A DNA stretch of 64,000 nt from Asterella californica (lineage: Eukaryota > Streptophyta > Marchantiopsida > Marchantiales > Aytoniaceae). Numbering within the stretch: the stretch's first letter is position 1; each line of letters begins with the position of its first letter. Positions 58,901 to 64,000 of this stretch are shown piece after piece. The stretch spans positions 744,001 to 808,000 of the forward strand of contig JAYKYS010000024.1 of assembly GCA_036924285.1 (NCBI GenBank), given 5' to 3'. Both the position numbers and the translations under genes were made by a program. The notes below the pieces were generated by a model. The model did no database searches, had not been told where the DNA came from, and worked only from the letters and a program-made list of their open reading frames with translations.

Positions 58901-59394
58901 TTGAGGAGGTTGTGCCTACTTGGAATGTTTTGCCATGGGAAGATGGTAGAAGTACGGAGGATCTTCTTGCATTAAGGATCCAACAGTTAGAACGGAGACC
59001 TGAGGATGTTGCCAAAGCTGTGGAAAGGTTGAAGACTGCTAGAGAGAGAAACAAAGGCAGATTTGATAGAACGCATAGATTACAACCCAAACCAGTTAAG
59101 GAAGGTGATTGGATGTTAGTCTATGATAGTAGTCTTGATAATCAGCATAGCGCTATCGGAAAGTTTTCCAAGAGATGGTTCGGACCTTATGTGGTGTTAG
59201 AAGTTTATGATAATGCCACATACTCTTTGAGAGAGTTAGATGGTGCAGTGCTCAAGATACCAGTCGCAGGGAAGAGAATCAAGCTCTTTAGAAGGAGAGG
59301 GGAGGACCAGAACATTGCAGAGCTTACTGAAGATGAAGCTGAAGACTCAATGGAGGTTGAAGATGAATTTGAAGCTGAAGCTGAAGAGTCTTGA
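55890..59394 (+). pseudogene. Element E pol: RT, RNase H, integrase
   Basis: From the frame change, the RT frame is open to a TGA at 57686 (a Trp position). RT blocks include RFIQDMQPVNKVTI, FQLSSESRDF and MPFLDDVPIKG. RNase H (VDTSPIGIGWAIG, VKREL) continues past the stop to ETDCLPLLGM. A 1-base shift near 58080 moves to the 449-codon frame that ends at 59394. Integrase has the zinc-binding region (HESLWAGHRGVWAT, CIPCQMY) and catalytic residues in VVDLVTM, TADRGELDA and GNGKSERGH. The C-terminus (KRWFGPYVVLEVYD) and an acidic tail are complete. No chromodomain or PHD finger follows. Confidence 0.85.
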
Positions 59395-59429
59395 TCTGGA
59401 TATGGCACATACCGGAGGATGTGCAGGTT

Positions 59430-59442
59430 CAGAGGGGGTGGA
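59430..59442 (+). promoter_or_regulatory. Polypurine tract of element E
   Basis: CAGAGGGGGTGGA directly precedes TGTCGCGC, the start of the 3' LTR, which resembles the TGTCGTG start of the LTR of B. Confidence 0.65.
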
Positions 59443-60820
59443 TGTCGCGCTACATGGCGGCTACATGCTTGACTTCTACTCCGACGCTTAGGTTTAGTAG
59501 TTCTAGAAGTTAGCTCATATTACTTCTAGTCCTTTATGTATATGTGTGACACCTTTGCATACGGTGTTAACACTATTTTGAGTCCTAGTAGGTTGATAGT
59601 ATGTTAGTTATCTTGTTCAGGCATTTGTGCGCTTGTGCAAGTGACTTCTTACTTGTCCATGACGTTCCATGTACATAACTTAGGATTTCCATGCTGATAG
59701 GGGTTTGAGCTCATGGGTTATACTTACTTGTCGCCCATGCACGCTTTCTAGCTGATTTAAGTTATTTTTCGGGGCTGCGTGTCGTTTTAGGTAGTTTAAG
59801 TTTTACGTTGGCACTCTAGGGAGCTTGACGTGGTAGCCTATGAGTAAAAATAAGTTGCCACGTGGTTTAGGGTACTAAAGGACAACCAAGTGGAGCTATG
59901 AACTCCCATTGGTCTGTTTTTGTCTTTAGTTTAACTCTAAATTTAGAAACAGAGCTCTAGAGTGGAGTTCGAGATTTTGGTGAGGGATCTTCGAAATCTG
60001 AGAGCACAGGGAGAGAGGGCTCGTCATGCCAAGCACTTCCAGTGAAATTTTCGATCGATTTGATGCAATAAAGACGAAGTTATGACCAATTGAAGTTCGA
60101 ATTGTGCTAGAATTGAATCACTTTTGTTGGATTTAGGGTTTTCAGTGTCACTCGCAGCAGATTTGAGGAAATTGCTTCAAAACTTAGAGGTTGTGTTCTC
60201 TGCCAGCAGGGCTACGATTTCACAAAAAGTTTCATATCGATTGAGTGACTGAGTAATTCAGGGCGGCCGCTGAAGCCGAAGGGGTCTGAAAAGCTCTTAA
60301 TCTAGAGCAGCGACTTCAAGGAAGGAGATCTGGAGTTCTACAAACAATCAGGAGTCCCAACTTCACAGGAGTGTTCAGCATGATGTGAACTGCAAATCCT
60401 GTAAGAAACTTCGAAATTGATCGAGCCAAACTCCTGTTATAGGTCGAAATAGCCATCTAGGTACCAGAAATTGCCGTAGTTTTCTTGCTCAAAACTCTTC
60501 TGTTCATATCTCCGTGTCAAAATTCGATCTCAGGCTGAAATTTCGTCTGTGAGTTCAGTAGTACCTCATTTGCATGTAAGGGAAGTTTAGAGGTCTAAAC
60601 CTTCATAGTTTTCCTCTCCGTGAGTGTCAAAGTTCACCGCCGGATCTTATTACTGCCAGCTAGACCTGAATTTCGCCTTCTGGGTATATTACTAGATCTT
60701 ACACATCTGTGTGAGTGTTTATAGCCCCTGTTGTAACCTGAAAGCCAACCTCTTGAGTGAACAACCACAGCCAGAAGCCCGGCGTTTTCCTAGGTAGACG
60801 GATTACACTCCGACACCGTG
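59443..60820 (+). repeat. 3' LTR of element E
   Basis: The start follows the purine tract. The end is placed near 60815-60822 because its last bases (GGCGTTTTCC, then CTCCGACAC) align with the LTR end of B. No tandem repeats like the 157-bp units of B are seen. No gene is supported inside. Confidence 0.65.
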
Positions 60821-60849
60821 TCCACGTGGGTTAGTGAGAGCCAGTTCAC

Positions 60850-63800
60850 CACGCAGAGCCACCGTGAAACGTGTCTCCAGATGCGGGAAAAGATCCTTCA
60901 GAGGCTTTAAAAATCTTTCACCACCGAAGTAGATGAGCGTGGTATTGTCAAACCCCATTGCTTGAAGGAGAAGAACCACTTGGACACAAGAGAGGAAAGA
61001 GCTGAGACCATGAGGAACCTTTAGTCTGAAGCATTCCCTTATACCCAGGATCACTCCGTTGCACACCGGAGAAGAGTAAGTTAGAAGTCCCAGGTTAAAC
61101 ATTTCTTCCCGGTAAGTAAGTACAACCAGGTCTGAGCGGGCTGAAGCTAGAACTGAAGCTAGATCTAAGACGAGAACCATCTCCGACTGCAACCCAACCT
61201 TACCTTGGTTCTTTTAGAATGCTCTACACAACTGGCACGGAGTTTAAACAATTTATGTATGTCTGAATTACAGAGACCCTGAGTCTAGCCATGGAAGAGT
61301 TCCTGGGAGAAGTCAACTACAATAGAGACGGAACTGACTTTTATGCTCTCGCCTGCTGAAGATTGCTTCCTAATTTCAGGCAGTCACAAGGTTGTGAACC
61401 GATACGTCAGGGAAACTTGAGAGGATTTATGTTATGGTGGAATTCAGTACGGAAACTATTCAACCAACAGCAAGCTAAGTCATGTGTTCGACAGATCGAC
61501 ATAACCGAGAGAGCGGGACGTTCTTCAGTGTACGCAGTGAAGGATGAAACGCAGCGCATACCTCTTGTGTTTTCCAGTTAAGCGCCGGCGGGAATACTCA
61601 AGTTTCTTCTGGGCAAAATACTCTCTACGGTACTTCTTGAGTATTTCCTGCTCCTCCGGCGTGAATATCTCCAGACACCTAGAGGTTATCGCACTCATAA
61701 TATATCAATCCTAAGCCGTAAAGCTACCTTCCTGGTTTCATGGTTTTCTCACAAGAAGTTCCGTATGACTAAGCTAGATCACAAAAAAAAGTTCATACCT
61801 CCACGGTTGCAAATGATTGTCGGTATACAACCAACTACAAGGTAAATAATATAATATACCCATCGTGATGATGGATGAATAGTCACAAATCGAAGTCAAC
61901 ATTCTGTGAATAACTTACCCTGCAAAAGCCAACAGATCCAACTCAAAGCGAAGATGAATTGCCATGTAAGGAACACCTGAGCGACGCCGCTGCACGATCA
62001 TGCTGCTCAGGTTTTTAATATTATCGCTGAACCTCAATGCGACAACGTAAACGCTGATATTCGTGGTTATCAAGTTTCTCGTCGAGACGATGCGAAAATG
62101 GGGTGAGATAGATAGCTCTCCATGCTTTTCCATTATCTCCAAGGCAGTAGTTTCATACCAGCTGACAGAGGCGTCACGAGGGGGCTTCAGCTGCAAAACA
62201 TCGATTGACTTCAACCCTCAATCAAATTCATAGCCACCATACTGGAACATTTGAAAACCATCCAACTATGTACACAAGCCCATTGAATGGAACAACGACT
62301 ATTCTAGATATATTGTTGGTATACTTACCTACTAGCTACAGCTGGACTCTATTCTCGGACTGATGGCCGACTGAAATTCATAAGCTACAGACGGCGATGA
62401 GTGCACGCTAAGCATTTCCACCGTTTACCTCCGTTCTATCTTAACGTCCTTCTAATACAGTCCTCTAAAGCACGATAACGACTAACTATTAATTGCGGCA
62501 AGGTCTCATGTGTTTACTCCACACCCCAAAGTATTTATTCCGTTCGGTAACCAATCGCGGATGTTTGAACAAACACTCTCAGCGTCGGATGAGCATGGAC
62601 AGCGCTTCCTCTGCTGATAGAAACACTCTAATCTCTACTGGCCGCTCATTAAAGCTATTTCGAAGAAAAGGAGAAACACTACAGACTCCCTAGTGCGGGG
62701 GCAAAAGCGTCACGCGCTCAAGTAGTAGGGGTGATGTACTCGGCATATAGCCTAGTTGCTTACGCAGACACATTCAAAAACTTACCCATTCATTACTAAA
62801 CTTAATCATGTTCCGTTAAAGTCCGAGGGAGAAACAACATGATGCCACAGGCCGTACCTGAAAAGGTCTTAATTTCAACTTTTTCTGAGCCAATTGTCCA
62901 TGTGAGTGGTATAGTCTGGATGACCTTCACGTCCTTCTTCAGAGAATCAATGAAATGCTCAACATCATAAATACCTGGAAAGCCACTGGAGAAAGAAAAT
63001 TTGGTTACTGTACGATGCCAACGTTGTGCTACCTTAGCAAACTAATAGAGAAAGGAGATACTCTCAGAACGTGTAACAGCATGCTTAGCCTGGATACCGC
63101 GGACTCCGCGCCATGCATGGACGGTTCTACAAGACGCTTAGAATGATAATAACAGGAAAATGAGGATTAATCGTATGAGAAAGTATATAATGGTACACGG
63201 GTAAAGCAGATATAGTACTCCTCTCACATGATCTAGATCATCCTATAGAGGATGATCCTACTATGAGAAGTATAGTTCATGCACTAAGATATTAACAAGC
63301 CACTGCCCTACATAATACTGCAAGTACTAATACCACCATCAGAAGGGACTACCATAAAAATGGTTCTATAGCTTAGCTTTCCATCGTTACTACGACACAT
63401 TAACTTGCGCTACGGTATTAACCCACAGCTATTGCAACAAGTTAACTTGCACATGGTATTTCGCTTGACTCTTAGCTCAAGTCAAGCGAAATACCATAAG
63501 CGAACGTGTAACAGATTTCAGTATTGGTTCTTGGTTCAAGACGGCACGTCGAATGTAGGACTGGAGTCTTCCATGTGACCACATTTTCCTACTACCTATC
63601 AACCTTGAGAAAACTACCACTACTATTCTTGACCTAAACAGTTTGAAAAAGTTAAGAAACTCCTAAAGAGATAAAAGCTAAACATCTTATATATTGTAAC
63701 GAAGCTAATCTTGATATTTTGCTTGTCGAATAAGAAACTACCCACGAGCTATTACAGTGAAACTTTATAGCACTGAACACTTTTTTTTGACAGGTGACCG

Positions 63801-63974
63801 GCTAAGATGTTGACGTGCTCAGCCCCTTGTAGCTGTCAAATACAGATGCTCCTCATTCACACCCATACAATGGAAGTGGGCAAAGTTGACGAGGAAGAGC
63901 ACCTGTCATCGTGCAAGAAAGAGTTGCTGACAAGCTGTGGCAATACCAACGTGGCATTCATAACTCCAGTTCTC
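60850..63974 (-). CDS. O-fucosyltransferase family protein, five exons of a gene continuing beyond the window
   Basis: Plant O-fucosyltransferase family proteins are Golgi-type glycosyltransferases. Exons on the minus strand: 63974-63903 (GVMNATLVLPQL), 62985-62858 (GFPGIYDVEHFIDSL, ending CAG before GTACGG), 62190-61919 (VALRFSDNI and GVPYMAIHLRFELDLLAF), 61678-61562 (TPEEQEILKKYR) and 60978-60850 (LLLQAMGFDNTTLIYFGGE, LFPHLE). Splicing 63903 to 62985 creates HDDSGFPGI in phase, and 61919 to 61678 creates FAGC in phase; both fit the family. The junctions 62858/62190 and 61562/60978 are out of phase, so one or two small exons, including the expected CPLTPEE block, are not located. The N-terminus lies to the right of the window. 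C-terminal exons are not seen; element E begins 30 bp past the last donor. Confidence 0.75.
63211..63277. repeat. Inverted repeat, about 60 bp
   Basis: A perfect core GATCATCCT (63236-63244), ATAG, AGGATGATC (63249-63257) is extended on both sides by imperfect pairing of a TAGTACTCCTCTCA arm with TATGAGAAGTATA. It lies between the first two visible exons of the O-fucosyltransferase gene. Confidence 0.5.
63453..63497. repeat. Perfect 18-bp inverted repeat with 9-base loop
   Basis: ATGGTATTTCGCTTGACT at 63453-63470 pairs with its exact reverse complement at 63480-63497; the loop is CTTAGCTCA. It is intronic to the O-fucosyltransferase gene. Confidence 0.85.
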
Positions 63975-64000
63975 CTGTGAGAAGCCACAAATGAAGAGGC

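Larger units (their letters stand above)
54178..60820 (+). mobile_element. Ty3/gypsy element E, 5' truncated
   Basis: It is collinear with element B from mid gag to integrase and adds the complete integrase C-terminus, purine tract and 3' LTR that B has lost. The 5' LTR and the first half of gag are missing; homology starts at 54178. The right end is set by similarity of its last 45 bp to the LTR end of B. No target duplication can be tested. Confidence 0.8.

Overview
This window is eukaryotic nuclear DNA made mostly of nested, decayed LTR retrotransposons, with pieces of two intron-containing genes at the right end. The combination of Ty3/gypsy elements primed from a tRNA-Asp-like site, one Ty3 element carrying a DNMT3-type cytosine methyltransferase, and a plant-type O-fucosyltransferase gene with GT-AG introns suggests a streptophyte, most likely a charophyte green alga such as Chara. 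That assignment is an inference; no rRNA or organelle marker is present.

Layout. 1-2010 is a Ty1/copia pol relic. 2213-2540 is a 77-bp tandem repeat. 2783-51628 is one outer Ty3/gypsy element on the + strand (called C), and it holds three younger insertions. Its left LTR is a hybrid of two LTR types. That LTR is split by a minus-strand Ty3 element B (5406-14351, 4-bp duplication ACGG). The reverse transcriptase of C is split by element A (20246-46418, 5-bp duplication AGAAG). The 5' LTR of A is split by a third element, DM (25101-34782, 4-bp duplication AGCT). A fourth Ty3 element, E, related to B but truncated at its 5' end, lies at about 54178-60820.

The most interesting element is DM. Its polyprotein reads gag (two zinc knuckles), aspartic protease, DNMT3-like C5 cytosine methyltransferase, RT, RNase H, integrase and a C-terminal PHD-type finger, so a DNA-methylation writer and a putative chromatin reader travel on one retrotransposon. 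This copy is broken by three stop codons and two frame breaks. Its LTRs are arranged in a permuted way that normal reverse transcription does not explain.

The second notable feature is that the long LTRs of A (5.9 kb) and C (3.15 kb) each contain a related protein-coding region inside the LTR itself: an N-terminal domain shared by both families, then a charged linker and coiled coil. Because it is in the LTR, it is carried twice per element, and it is also present in the hybrid left LTR.

Host-type genes are at the right. 51629-53321 (minus) holds exons of a transposase-like gene that the right LTR of C cuts at an exon. 60850-63974 (minus) holds five recognisable exons of a plant O-fucosyltransferase family gene that runs off the right edge, with the 3' LTR of E ending about 30 bp beyond one splice donor. 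All retroelement genes carry stops or frameshifts, and no autonomous copy is present.
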